DNA from: Pseudomonas putida
Lineage (GTDB): Bacteria > Pseudomonadota > Gammaproteobacteria > Pseudomonadales > Pseudomonadaceae
Reading direction: 5' to 3'
Assembly (NCBI RefSeq): GCF_028682635.1
Contig: NZ_JANHLK010000018.1
Span: forward strand, 62,001-126,000
Length of the DNA stretch: 64,000 nt
Shown: positions 43,364 to 51,943 of the stretch, piece after piece
Layout: every line of letters begins with the position of its first letter
How positions within the stretch are numbered: position 1 is the first letter of the stretch
Made by a program: the position numbers and the translations under genes
Notes under the pieces: model-generated
Database searches by the model: none
Seen by the model: the letters and a program-made list of their open reading frames with translations, nothing else
What the model was told of the DNA's origin: nothing

Positions 43364-44434
43364 ATGAACGCTCAATCAAACCAACCGCTCGCATTGAGTT
43401 TTGCCAGCGACAACATCGCGGGGGCCTCAAAGGAAGTGGCGCAGGCCATGATCAGGCACAGCACCGGCCAGGCCAGTGCGTACGGCACGGACGAACTCTC
43501 CCTAAAGGTCAAGCTCAAGCTCAGCGAGATCTTCGAGCGCGACGTGGAGGTCTTTCTCGTCCCTACCGGCACCGCCGCCAACAGCCTGTGCCTGAGTGCG
43601 ATGACGCCACCCTGGGGCAACATCTATTGCCATCCCGCCAGCCATATCAACAACGATGAATGCGGCGCCCCGGAGTTCTTTTCCAACGGCGCGAAGCTGA
43701 TGACCATCGACGGCCCATCGGCCAAGCTGGATGTCACCCGCCTGCGCGAACGGACAGGTGAAAAGGTCGGTGACGTGCACACGACCCAACCTGCCTGCGT
43801 CAGCATTACCCAGGCCACTGAAGTCGGTAGCCTCTACAGCCTGGACGAAATCGCCGCCATCGGTGAGGTGTGTAAGGCAAGCGCCCTGGGGTTCCACATG
43901 GACGGTTCGCGGTTCGCCAACGCGTTGGTTGCCCTAGGCTGCTCCCCGGCGCAGATGACGTGGAAAGCCGGGGTGGATGCGCTCTCGTTCGGGGCTACCA
44001 AGAATGGTGCGCTGGCCGCCGAAGCGATCGTCCTGTTCAACCCCACGCTTGCCACCGAGATGAGCTATCGCCGCAAGCGCTCCGGCCATCTGCTCTCCAA
44101 GATGCGTTTTATATCGGCGCAGATCGATGCGTACCTCACCGACGACCTGTGGCTACGTAACGCACGCCAGGCCAACACAGCCGCCCAGCGCCTGGCCCGT
44201 GGGCTGGCGGGTCTGCGAGGCGTTGAAGTCATGGCCGGCGCCGAGGCCAACATCCTGTTTTGCAAGCTGGATTCGGCAATCATCGAAGCCCTGCTGAAGG
44301 CCGGGTTCGGGTTCTACCATGATCGCTGGGGGCCAAACATCGTGCGCTTTGTCACCTCGTTCGCGACCACTGCCGAGGATGTCGATCATCTGCTGAGTCA
44401 GGTCCGGCGAGTGATCGATACGCTGAGCGCGTAA
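43364..44434 (+). CDS. ltaE: Low-specificity L-threonine aldolase
   Basis: A 356-residue fold-type I PLP enzyme that splits L-threonine and allo-threonine into glycine and acetaldehyde. Visible features: LSFASDNIAGASKEV opening, PTGTAANSLCL phosphate/PLP region (67-77), the FHMDGSRFANA stretch whose D180 contacts the PLP ring nitrogen, and the Schiff-base lysine K213 in SFGATKNG. Length is normal for the bacterial enzyme. ATG at 43364 lies after GAGGACAGGTAG. Confidence 0.9.
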   Translation: MNAQSNQPLALSFASDNIAGASKEVAQAMIRHSTGQASAYGTDELSLKVKLKLSEIFERDVEVFLVPTGTAANSLCLSAMTPPWGNIYCHPASHINNDECGAPEFFSNGAKLMTIDGPSAKLDVTRLRERTGEKVGDVHTTQPACVSITQATEVGSLYSLDEIAAIGEVCKASALGFHMDGSRFANALVALGCSPAQMTWKAGVDALSFGATKNGALAAEAIVLFNPTLATEMSYRRKRSGHLLSKMRFISAQIDAYLTDDLWLRNARQANTAAQRLARGLAGLRGVEVMAGAEANILFCKLDSAIIEALLKAGFGFYHDRWGPNIVRFVTSFATTAEDVDHLLSQVRRVIDTLSA

Positions 44435-44737
44435 GCGATTGGGTAATGGCATTGATGGCTGAGCATGCGCCGGTGGTTGGTCGGGGTTGATGATGGAGGG
44501 GCGATGTAGCTCCACGCGATGTAGATTATATTTACGTCAGGTAAGTTTGGATCTGCGAAGGATCGACCGACGACTGGTGAAATAAATGCTTGAGTGGCAG
44601 TACGCCGTGCCGCTCGTCGAATTTGAAAAATCTTTAGAAAATTTTCTCAGGCCCTTCACCTTCAGATGACTGTGGGCGCCGCATTCAGTGAATCACCGAA
44701 TGAGTATCGGCGCCTTTTTGGCCTGAGGAGATTCGTC
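44435..44737. other. Intergenic region upstream of the manganese catalase
   Basis: About 300 bp. A low-GC stretch around 44620-44650 (GAAAAATCTTTAGAAAATTTTC) precedes a possible hairpin with GGCGCC arms (44681-44716). This is the likely promoter and leader of the catalase gene; no canonical -35/-10 pair can be fixed and no small gene is seen. Confidence 0.4.
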
Positions 44738-45622
44738 ATGTTCCTACATAACAAACGACTTCAATACACCGTGCGCGTTGCCCAACCCAATCCTGGTTTG
44801 GCGAACCTTTTACTTGAGCAGTTTGGCGGAGCCCAGGGGGAGTTGGCCGCTGCGTCCAGATACTTCACCCAGGCGTTGGCCGAAGAGGATCCAGGCAGAA
44901 AGGATCTACTGATGGACATTGCCACCGAAGAACTCAGTCACCTGGAGATCGTCGGTTCAATCATCGTGATGCTCAACAAGGGTGCCAAAGGCCGCCTGGC
45001 CGAAGGCGTGGAAGAGGAGGGCGAGCTGTATCGCGCAATCAATGGCGCCGGTAATGACTCGCACATCACCTGTCTGCTGTACGGCGCCGGTGCACCACTG
45101 ACCAACTCCGCAGGCGTGCCGTGGTCGGCAGCCTACGTCGATACCATCGGTGAGCCCACGGCGGACATGCGTTCCAATATTGCTGCCGAGGCCCGCGCCA
45201 AGATCGTTTACGAGCGCTTGATGAACGTCACTGATGATCCGGGTGTGAAAGAGGCCCTGGGGTTTCTGATGACCCGCGAGATCGCGCATCAACTGTCGTT
45301 CGAAAAAGCCTTGCACTCGATCCAGCCGAACTTCCCGCAAGGCAAGCTGCCCGGCATGCCCGAGTTCACCAATGTGTACTTCAACCTGTCTCAGGGCGAA
45401 GGCAGCACGCGTGGGCCGTGGAACCAGGGTGTCGATTGGGATTATGTAGAAGATCCAAAGCCGGCAGTCGATGGCGGTGATGGCACTGCCAGCGTGGAGT
45501 TGAGCGCTGACGAAGACTCGCTGCTGATGGACATGAAAGCCCGCACGATGTCTGACCCCGAAAGCAATCCCATCACGGGTGCAGACCTGGGCTCGGGTGT
45601 CCAGGGACGTGATGAAGCCTGA
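44738..45622 (+). CDS. Manganese (non-haem) catalase
   Basis: A 294-residue dimanganese catalase that disproportionates hydrogen peroxide. Ligand positions match the family: E35 in GGAQGELAAASRYF, E65 and H68 in ATEELSHLE, then a later glutamate in AAEARAKIVYERL and a histidine in REIAHQLSF. The C-terminal tail after residue 220 (PWNQGVDWDYVEDPKP) is the usual extension that wraps the neighbouring subunit. ATG at 44738 has TGAGGAG upstream. Followed by a strong terminator. Such enzymes in pseudomonads are commonly stationary-phase proteins (known of the family; not shown here). Confidence 0.93.
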   Translation: MFLHNKRLQYTVRVAQPNPGLANLLLEQFGGAQGELAAASRYFTQALAEEDPGRKDLLMDIATEELSHLEIVGSIIVMLNKGAKGRLAEGVEEEGELYRAINGAGNDSHITCLLYGAGAPLTNSAGVPWSAAYVDTIGEPTADMRSNIAAEARAKIVYERLMNVTDDPGVKEALGFLMTREIAHQLSFEKALHSIQPNFPQGKLPGMPEFTNVYFNLSQGEGSTRGPWNQGVDWDYVEDPKPAVDGGDGTASVELSADEDSLLMDMKARTMSDPESNPITGADLGSGVQGRDEA

Positions 45623-45629
45623 TAGATGT

Positions 45630-45660
45630 CACCGCACGCCGTCATGGCGTGCGGTGTTTC
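45630..45660 (+). terminator. Intrinsic terminator after the manganese catalase
   Basis: Perfect 11-bp stem CACCGCACGCC / GGCGTGCGGTG with a GTCAT loop followed by TTTC, eight bases after the catalase stop codon. Confidence 0.88.
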
Positions 45661-45689
45661 TCATTCAACGATGCGAAACAGGAGGTCTC

Positions 45690-45942
45690 ATGTCCGAACC
45701 GTCCTGATTGCCGTTGCATCAGGCCTGATGGAGCCTTTAGGCGCTGTTGTCGGCCTCGGCATTTCAACCAGTTTCGCCTTGGGCTACCCCGTCGCTTTGG
45801 GCCTTGCAGCAGGGGGCGATGATCTTTGTTGTCTCCCATGAGGTCATACCCGAGGCACATCGCTGGCCACCAAACGCCCGCGACGTTGGGGCTGATGCTG
45901 GGGTTCGGGGTCATGATGTTTCTCGATACGGCATTGGGCTGA
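45690..45942 (+). pseudogene. ZIP-family metal transporter, deleted and frameshifted remnant
   Basis: A ribosome binding site (GGAGGTCTC) and ATG at 45690 remain, but the reading MSEPS stops at once. In another frame the DNA encodes VLIAVASGLMEPLGAVVGLG, the late part of a ZIP transporter. A shift then gives GAMIFVVSHEVIPEAHR, and a further shift gives GHQTPATLGLMLGFGVMMFL to DTALG and a stop at 45942. All segments are in the order expected for the C-terminal half of a ZIP permease, so most of the gene has been lost by internal deletion and the rest carries at least two frameshifts. Confidence 0.8.
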
Positions 45943-45943
45943 C

Positions 45944-45972
45944 CGCCTTACCCGTTCGAACCGGATAAGGCG
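45944..45972. terminator. Hairpin after the ZIP remnant
   Basis: CGCCTTA arms with inner partial pairing CCCG/CGG around TTCGAAC; located two bases after the old stop codon of the ZIP gene. No T run follows, so termination is uncertain; it is probably the surviving 3' end of the decayed gene. Confidence 0.4.
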
Positions 45973-45992
45973 CCTGAGAGGGGAAGATTTCA

Positions 45993-46424
45993 ATGCACGA
46001 GATTATCAGTGCACAGGATTTGAATATTGACCTGCAAAGCGCCAATGAAGAGGGCTTGTTCAAATGGCTGGTCGCCAGTTTTTTAATGGGCAAAAGGATT
46101 CAGGCCCGGATTGCCGCGCAAGCGTATCGAGTGATTGTCGATAAGCATAAGCGTGACACACCGGGCAAGCTCGCCCACAGCACCCATCGGGAACTCGTCG
46201 CCATGTTGGGCGAGGCGCATTATGTGCGATATGACGAAACTACCTCTGCGCGTCTGTTGGCCTTGGCTCACAAACTCAACAATGAGTACGCAGGGAAGGT
46301 GAGTAATATCGTCAGCGCGAGCGCGGATCGCCGGGACTTTGAGAATCGGCTCATTGCCTTTGAAGGTATTGGTCCCAAGACGGTCGAAATTTTCATGCGC
46401 GAGGCGTCACGAGTGATCCTGTGA
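45993..46424 (+). CDS. Helix-hairpin-helix (endonuclease III-like) small protein
   Basis: A 143-residue all-helical protein. Residues 20-100 resemble the N-terminal helices of HhH-GPD base-excision glycosylases. The C-terminal FEGIGPKTVEIFMREAS is a helix-hairpin-helix DNA-binding motif. The protein is shorter than EndoIII or MutY; the catalytic Lys/Asp pair and iron-sulphur cysteines are absent, so it may bind DNA without glycosylase activity. ATG at 45993 follows GAGGGGAAG. Name and function uncertain. Confidence 0.65.
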   Translation: MHEIISAQDLNIDLQSANEEGLFKWLVASFLMGKRIQARIAAQAYRVIVDKHKRDTPGKLAHSTHRELVAMLGEAHYVRYDETTSARLLALAHKLNNEYAGKVSNIVSASADRRDFENRLIAFEGIGPKTVEIFMREASRVIL

Positions 46425-46626
46425 ACGCGCAATAGCGCCGAGGGACAGGTCGAGCAGAGCAAGTCGTACAAAAAAAAGCACCGGAGACAACCTCAACATG
46501 GCGAACTTTCTTTCGATCTACCAAGTCGATTAGCTATCAGCCTCATGCGCAACAGTAGAGGGTGCGCAAGCCTTGGCTAGTGGCTCGCGATGGATCCAGA
46601 ACAAATATTAAAAAATGGTGATCGCG

Positions 46627-46860
46627 ATGAATTGTCTTATTTGTGTCGGTGTCGCACAGCGCATTCAATGCGACGGCCCATGGGAAGAAAGAGACTGTCC
46701 GGACTGTGGTCGCTACCGTGTTTCAGATGAGCTCATCCTGGCCTTGATTGATCAGGGGCAGATCTTCGACGTCAGCAAGACGAGGGATATGCTCAATAAC
46801 CGGCGTCTGGAGGATGCTATTCCGACAATTGAAATCCATGAGGCGCTACTGGTGTCTTGA
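46627..46860 (+). CDS. Small CxxC zinc-ribbon-like hypothetical protein
   Basis: A 77-residue protein with CLIC near the start and CPDCGRYRVSD near residue 24, the two knuckles of a zinc-ribbon-like fold, followed by a short helix. The start is taken at 46627 (GGTGATC upstream); an in-frame ATG at 46615 is possible. The gene stands alone, immediately before the PHA depolymerase remnant. Family unknown. Confidence 0.5.
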   Translation: MNCLICVGVAQRIQCDGPWEERDCPDCGRYRVSDELILALIDQGQIFDVSKTRDMLNNRRLEDAIPTIEIHEALLVS

Positions 46861-46876
46861 TAGGGTCGCGCAAACC

Positions 46877-47320
46877 ATGCCAACGCAAAAAATAACCGTT
46901 GAAGGCTTGCAGTTGAATGTTTCAATCCGCGGCCAAGGCTCACCGCTGCTCTTGCTCAACGGCCTGGGTGGTTTGATCCGTACCTTCGATCCCCTGCGCG
47001 ATGAACTGATGGATTTCAGGACCATTACGCTGGACGTGCCCGGGGTCGGGAAATCGCAAATGCCCCGCTGGCCGATGCGTCTGCCGCGCCATGCCGACCT
47101 GATCGCCGGGATGACGGATGTTCCGTCCGCACCAGCGGATGCTGATTCTCACCGGCGAACGCGACCCCCTGGTGCGTCTGTACAACGCGCACATCCTGCG
47201 CCGCACTATCCGCCGTGCCGAACTGCATGTCCTGCAGGGGCCCGATGCACGCGGCTATCGTTTCATCAGAGCTGCCAGCAATGCACTCATATCGCGCCAG
47301 TGCGACCCCTCCCAGTAAAC
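46877..47320 (+). pseudogene. PHA depolymerase (PhaZ-like), internally deleted remnant
   Basis: The start ATG at 46877 opens MPTQKITVEGLQLNVSIRGQ and continues through LLLLNGLGGLIRTFDPLRDE and VPGVGKSQMPRWP, the N-terminal part of the alpha/beta-hydrolase-fold intracellular mcl-PHA depolymerase. After about 47103 the frame changes and the DNA reads RMLILTGERDPLVRLYNAHI and RRAELHVLQG, the C-terminal part of the same enzyme. Roughly half of the normal protein, including the nucleophile serine region, is missing. Similarity ends near 47240, where the antisense Mut7-C gene begins. Confidence 0.8.
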
Positions 47321-47995
47321 CCGTTGGCAGGCGTCGCAGTGCAGGAAGTGCGAATGGAGGGCCGCAATGCGTGGCGGCACCCGTGGCCGAGCCCGTTCCG
47401 GGCTGAGCTCGTGCAGCGGCAGGTTGCAGTGAAGGCACAGGCTGAAGGGTCGCGCACAACGCGCCAGGTCGAGGCGCTCGAACAATTCACGCAGCTGCAG
47501 CGATGGTTTAAGGGCATGCACATAACAGCCGTGGCTGATGATTCGGCGCTTGAGCAGGTCGCGGTCGCGCGTCAGCACGATACGGCCGTGCTGCGCAGCG
47601 ATCTCGGCGATTTCGCCATCCTCGAAACCATTGTCGTAGAGGGTGTCGAAGCCGCTCATGCGCAGCAGCCGGGCCAGCCCGCCAAGGTGTGCGTCCGCGA
47701 CGAAACGCAGCACCCGTAAAGGTTGCGCACGCACCTTGAGCAGCGGGCTGATGTCCAGCGCTTCGAACTTGGGATACACCGCCAGCCGGTCGCTGTCGAG
47801 GATCACCCGCTCGAAGCCCACCGACTCGCCGTTCAGCAGCACCAGCTCGACCTCGGTGTGCGGTACCCCGAGGGCCTCGATCATGTGCTTGACCGTCGCC
47901 CCTCGCGCACACTCGCAGGTAAAGGGTTGCCGCCGCCGTTCGGCGGGCAGGAAATCGTTGAGCTCCTCATAGAAGCGGAAGGTTGCGCTGGTCAT
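47255..47995 (-). CDS. Mut7-C RNase-domain protein with N-terminal ubiquitin-like domain
   Basis: A 246-residue protein. Residues 1-90 form a ubiquitin-like (Mut7-C ubiquitin) domain. Residues 95-245 are the Mut7-C PIN-like RNase domain, with FVADAHLGGLARLLRMSGFD (first acidic site), TRDRDLL, and the zinc-knuckle cysteines CLHC and CDAC near 187 and 224. Predicted to be an RNase. The ATG at 47995 is used; a TTG six bases upstream is in frame. It lies 48 bp after the PHA synthase gene on the same strand, so it may be co-transcribed; its end overlaps the antisense PhaZ remnant. Confidence 0.88.
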   Translation of the reverse strand: MTSATFRFYEELNDFLPAERRRQPFTCECARGATVKHMIEALGVPHTEVELVLLNGESVGFERVILDSDRLAVYPKFEALDISPLLKVRAQPLRVLRFVADAHLGGLARLLRMSGFDTLYDNGFEDGEIAEIAAQHGRIVLTRDRDLLKRRIISHGCYVHALKPSLQLRELFERLDLARCARPFSLCLHCNLPLHELSPERARPRVPPRIAALHSHFLHCDACQRVYWEGSHWRDMSALLAALMKR

Positions 47996-48043
47996 GCTCA
48001 ACAGTATGGCAGGGCTGCAGGCACACAGCCGCTGCCAACCGAT

Positions 48044-49720
48044 TCAGCGCAGGTGCACGTAGGTACCCGGCGCAGCCTCGGCGGCGGCATAGGCCCTGTT
48101 GCCGAGTTTGCGCGGAGCCTTTTTGTGATCGCCCGAGCGTGCCTGCAACCAGGCCAGCCAGTGGGGCCACCAGGACCCGGCCTGTTGACTGGCAGTGTCC
48201 ATCCACTCCTGAGCCTCGACGGGCAGGTTGCTGTTGGTCATGAAGCGCGCCTTGGGGTTGCCCGGCGGGTTGAGGATGCTCTGGATATGCCCGCTGTTGG
48301 ACACCACGAACTCGCCCTGGCCGCCAAACAGATGCATGGAGCGATAGCAGGCGTCCCACGGGGTGATGTGGTCGCTCATGCCTGCGATGCAGTAGAAATC
48401 ACTGGTGACCTGGCCGAGGTCTATCGGTGTGCCGCCGACCTCCAGGGCGCCGGCGCGGGCGAACGGGTTGGTCTGGTACATATCGATGAATTCGCCGTGC
48501 AGCGTGGCGGGCAGGTTGGTCGTGTCGTTGTTCCAGTAGAGGACATCGAAGGCCGGCGGCTCGTTGCCGAGCAGGTAGTTGTTGATCCAGTAACTCCAGA
48601 TCAAGTCATTGGGGCGCATCCAGGCGAAGACCTTGGCCAGCTCGCGGCCCTCGAGCACGCCCGCCTGATAGGAACGGCGCTTGGCGGCCGTCAGGGTCTT
48701 CTCGTCGGCGAACAGCCCGACCTGGGTGTCGGGGCGTATGTCCAGCATGCTGACCGCCAGGGTAAAGGCATTGATCTTTTTCTCGTCCAGGGCGGCGTAG
48801 TGACCCAGCAGCGAGGACAGGGTGCAGCCTCCGGAACAGGCGCCGAAGGTGTTCAGGTCGGCGCTGCCGGTGATCGCAAGCACCGCGTCGATCGCTTCCT
48901 TCAGGGCTTCCACGTAGCTGGTCAAACCCCATTCGCGCTGGGCCTTGCCCGGGTTGCGCCAACTGATGGCGAAGGTCTGGATACCGCTGCCGAGCAGAAA
49001 ACGGATCAGGCTCTTCTCCGGCGTCAGGTCAAACAGGTAGAACTTGTTGATCTGCGGCGGCACCACCAGAAACGGACGCACCTGCACCTGCTCGGTACGG
49101 GGCTTGTACTGGATCAACTCCAGCACCTCATTGCGAAACACCACCGCACCTTCGGTGATGCCCAGATTGTGGCCTACCTCGAACGCCGTCTTGTCCACCT
49201 GGCTGGGCATGCCGCCGTTTTCGAGCAGGTCCCGGGTCAGCTGCGAGAAGCCATCGAGGATGCTCTTGCCGCCGGTTTCAAAGAAGCGCTTCAGTGCGAC
49301 CGGGTTGGCCAGGGTGTTGGTCGGCGCCATCGCATCGGTCAGCAGGCCGATGACGAACTGACCACGCTGAGCGTCCTGTTCGCTGAGGCTGCTGGTGCTG
49401 ATCCAGTCGTTCATCTCCTGGCACCAGGCCAGGTAAGTCTTCATGTAGCGACGGTAGAGCGGGTTGCGCTGCCAGGTCAGCTCGTCGAAGCGCTTGTCTC
49501 CCGCCGCGGGCTTGAGCGGCGAGCGGTCGAGCAATACATTTTTCAGCTCGATACCGAATGCAGCCATATGCCGTGCGCTGTGCACGGGTTGCTTCACTAC
49601 CTGTCGCAGGACCATGCGGGCGGTACCGAGCAGGTCGCGCCCGCGAGGGCCGACCGCCGGATTGAGGTTCAACGTTTGCATTGCGGCTTGCTGGGAGAGT
49701 TCTTTATTTTTCTTGTTCAT
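48044..49720 (-). CDS. phaC: Class II (medium-chain-length) PHA synthase
   Basis: A 559-residue polyhydroxyalkanoate synthase that polymerises (R)-3-hydroxyacyl-CoA on granules. The lipase-like box is FGACSGGCT with the nucleophile C295; the acid and histidine lie in SDHITPWDACYRS and SNSGHIQSILNPPGNPKARF in outline. N-terminus MNKKNKELSQQAAMQTLNLN and length fit PhaC1 more than PhaC2. ATG at 49720 is in good family position; the frame extends 30 codons upstream without family similarity. Unlike the usual phaC1-phaZ-phaC2-phaD-phaFI locus, no intact partners are present. Only a fragment of phaZ remains on the opposite strand, so this is an orphan or secondary synthase. Confidence 0.92.
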   Translation of the reverse strand: MNKKNKELSQQAAMQTLNLNPAVGPRGRDLLGTARMVLRQVVKQPVHSARHMAAFGIELKNVLLDRSPLKPAAGDKRFDELTWQRNPLYRRYMKTYLAWCQEMNDWISTSSLSEQDAQRGQFVIGLLTDAMAPTNTLANPVALKRFFETGGKSILDGFSQLTRDLLENGGMPSQVDKTAFEVGHNLGITEGAVVFRNEVLELIQYKPRTEQVQVRPFLVVPPQINKFYLFDLTPEKSLIRFLLGSGIQTFAISWRNPGKAQREWGLTSYVEALKEAIDAVLAITGSADLNTFGACSGGCTLSSLLGHYAALDEKKINAFTLAVSMLDIRPDTQVGLFADEKTLTAAKRRSYQAGVLEGRELAKVFAWMRPNDLIWSYWINNYLLGNEPPAFDVLYWNNDTTNLPATLHGEFIDMYQTNPFARAGALEVGGTPIDLGQVTSDFYCIAGMSDHITPWDACYRSMHLFGGQGEFVVSNSGHIQSILNPPGNPKARFMTNSNLPVEAQEWMDTASQQAGSWWPHWLAWLQARSGDHKKAPRKLGNRAYAAAEAAPGTYVHLR

Positions 49721-49881
49721 TGTGCTGCTCCGGAAAGGCCCCGAAGACGGGCGCCCGGCAGTTAAAGGGCTGCGAGCAAGCCGTGCATCGTAAAAGGCAC
49801 GGCTGGCCACGCAGATCTTGAGCAGCAGCTTATAGAGGGGGGAACGGCAAACATTTCATTTGACGACAACACCTTTTCACT

Positions 49882-50180
49882 TCATGACAATCCATGACCT
49901 TTTATCCGCGATTTGCTGAATCGCTCGGGACGACAGGATTCAAGGGCAGGGGATACCTTGTCGTCGACTATTTCCTCGCTGGCAAGTCGGCCCACGATCG
50001 CCGCCAGCGTGACGCCAGGATGCATGGCGCAAACGTACACTCCATCGATATCGGGCAGATAGCCGATGATGGGGATGCCATCGACAGGCATTGGCCTGAG
50101 TCCAGCCAGGTGATACGCCAGGGACGCGCCCACAATGCCTGCCCCGATGACGACCACTCGCTTGCCTGCGTTAATTTCAT
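49882..50180 (-). pseudogene. FAD-dependent amine/amino-acid oxidoreductase, internally deleted remnant
   Basis: The N-terminal FAD motif VVVIGAGIVGASLAYHLAG is joined directly to GLRPMPVDGIPIIGYLPDID and VCAMHPGVTLAAIVGRL, the C-terminal FAD-binding part of DadA/SoxB-type oxidases. About 300 residues in between are missing. The likely old ATG at 50180 is one base out of frame with the FAD motif. The fusion leaves a 91-codon frame beginning with a GTG that should not make a working enzyme. Confidence 0.8.
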
Positions 50181-50224
50181 GACAGCTTCCGTTCTGTTGG
50201 CCTGATTAAAGTACTGGATCCGGG

Positions 50225-50680
50225 CTAGTGCTCCAATGTCTTCGCCATGATGATGGTGCGCTCTGATTGGTGAAATTCGTCGCGGATTTTCTTGAAGCCA
50301 AGCGCAGCGTAAAAACCTTGCGCAGTGATTGAAGAGGGGACACGCAGGAGGCTGACGCCATCTTTTATGGCGATCGATTGAATCATCGCCATCAACTGTC
50401 TTCCGATGCCTTTCCCTTGCCAGGTTGGGTCGACAAACACGCTTCGGACGACGTCCTTATCAAGACTGGCTGTTGCAACGATATGACTGTCGGTTGTTGC
50501 TACTAGCACCTGACGCCGGGTCAACAAATCAAGGATCGCCGATGGAGAAAAACTTGACTCCACTTGATCGATGATTGCGGATGAATAGTCCAGGGCATTG
50601 GACTCGCGAAGGGTGCCAATGATGATCCGACTGATTGCCAGTGCATCTGCATTGGTTGCGTTTCGAATCAGGCAACTCAT
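50225..50680 (-). CDS. GNAT-family N-acetyltransferase
   Basis: A 151-residue GNAT acetyltransferase. Motif A, the acetyl-CoA pyrophosphate loop, is VDPTWQGKGIGRQLM (about 87-101). The C-terminal GFYAALGFKK is motif B. Substrate unknown; single-domain enzymes of this size modify small molecules or protein N-termini. The gene is alone, with 275 bp of unassigned sequence upstream. Confidence 0.88.
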   Translation of the reverse strand: MSCLIRNATNADALAISRIIIGTLRESNALDYSSAIIDQVESSFSPSAILDLLTRRQVLVATTDSHIVATASLDKDVVRSVFVDPTWQGKGIGRQLMAMIQSIAIKDGVSLLRVPSSITAQGFYAALGFKKIRDEFHQSERTIIMAKTLEH

Positions 50681-50955
50681 TCAGGTGGCTCCTTGCGTGT
50701 GATCCCTTGATCGTAAAGGGATGTGGCGTTACTGGCGAGTATGAAAGGCGCCTGATGTATTGCGAACGCTGCATCGATTGGACATTGACTCGTTCAGATG
50801 ACTGCTTTTGGCCGTTTTTTTTGTTTGTTATGGACTCCCGATTGTTCCAGTCAGTCAGACCACCCACTGATAGCGCGCCCAACGATGGGCTGTTCACTAT
50901 TTGCTTGATGCGTACAGCTTCACGAGCAGCCGGAAGAATCAAGTGACGCCACCGC

Positions 50956-51849
50956 TTACATCCGGTGATGTTCCAACAAGAAGTCCACGAACAACCGCAC
51001 CCGAGCCGGCATTGCCGAGCCGCCTACGAACACCGCATGAATCGGCTCCTGGTCGCCGGGGTTCCAGGCTTCCAGCAGCGGTATCAGGTCACCGCGCTGC
51101 AGATCCTCGCTCACGCTGAACTCGCCGATACGCGCAATGCCGGCACCTACTCGCGCGAGTTGCGCCAGCGCTTCACCGCTGCTGCATTCGATGTTGCCGC
51201 TGACCTTCAGGGAAAACTCTCTTGTGTCACGGATGAACGGCCAGTTGGGTTCGGCACGCCGGAAGTTGAAGCGTAGGCAGTTGTGCCGTAGCAGGTCTTC
51301 CGGTTCCTGGGGGATGCCGTGGCGCTGCAGATACTCGGGCGATGCCACCACTACCTGGCCGGTGTTGCCGATCCTGCGCGCGGTCAGCGGGCTGTCGGGC
51401 AGATGGCCAAAGCGCACCGCGACGTCGGCCTGGCCGCCGAGAATGTCGACCACTTCGTCGCCGAGGGTGAGGTCGACGACGATGTTCGGGTAGCGGGCGC
51501 TGAATGCTGCCACCAAGGGAACGATGGCCAGTCGCCCATGGCCAAGGGCGGCGCTGACCCGCAATCGGCCCCTTGGTACGCCCTGGTCGGCGATGGCTTC
51601 TTCAACCTCGGCCATGTCGGCCAGGATACGCCGGGCGCCGCGCAGGAAAGCCTCGCCCTCGGCGGTGAAGGTGATCGCTCGGGTGGTGCGCAACAGCAGG
51701 CGCGTGCCAAGACGTTGTTCGGTACGCGCGATGATCCGGCTGACCGCCGAGGGTGTCAGCCCCAATGCACGCGCGGCGGCCGACAGGCTGCCTTCCTGCG
51801 CCACGGTGGCGAACACTTCCATTTCACCTGACCTGCCGTTGAAGTCCAT
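50956..51849 (-). CDS. LysR-family transcriptional regulator
   Basis: A 297-residue LysR regulator. Helix-turn-helix VAQEGSLSAAARALGLTPSA and linker LLLRTTRAITFTAEG, then an effector domain beginning GRLRVSAALGHGRLAI. Divergent from an AraJ-type MFS exporter over 94 bp that contain a spaced inverted repeat, so it very probably controls that exporter. Confidence 0.9.
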   Translation of the reverse strand: MDFNGRSGEMEVFATVAQEGSLSAAARALGLTPSAVSRIIARTEQRLGTRLLLRTTRAITFTAEGEAFLRGARRILADMAEVEEAIADQGVPRGRLRVSAALGHGRLAIVPLVAAFSARYPNIVVDLTLGDEVVDILGGQADVAVRFGHLPDSPLTARRIGNTGQVVVASPEYLQRHGIPQEPEDLLRHNCLRFNFRRAEPNWPFIRDTREFSLKVSGNIECSSGEALAQLARVGAGIARIGEFSVSEDLQRGDLIPLLEAWNPGDQEPIHAVFVGGSAMPARVRLFVDFLLEHHRM

Positions 51850-51873
51850 TTGTGCCTCTTACGCAAAGGTGAT

Positions 51874-51926
51874 TGCCGAAAATGCTATCTACCGCCTGAA
51901 AAGGTTGGATCGTAGCATTGGCGGCA
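51874..51926. promoter_or_regulatory. Spaced inverted repeat in the LysR/MFS divergent region
   Basis: TGCCGAAAATGCTA (51874-51887) and TAGCATTGGCGGCA (51913-51926) are inverted copies matching at 12 of 14 positions, separated by 25 bases. They fill the space between the two divergent genes and are the likely regulator-binding and activation sites. Confidence 0.5.
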
Positions 51927-51943
51927 TAGATAAGGAGCCTTCC

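Noticed and set aside
47723..49765. A 680-codon open frame on the plus strand opposite the PHA synthase
   Set aside because: It is a GC-driven shadow of phaC: no recognisable domain, His/Gln/Gly-rich translation, and the minus-strand protein has all family motifs.
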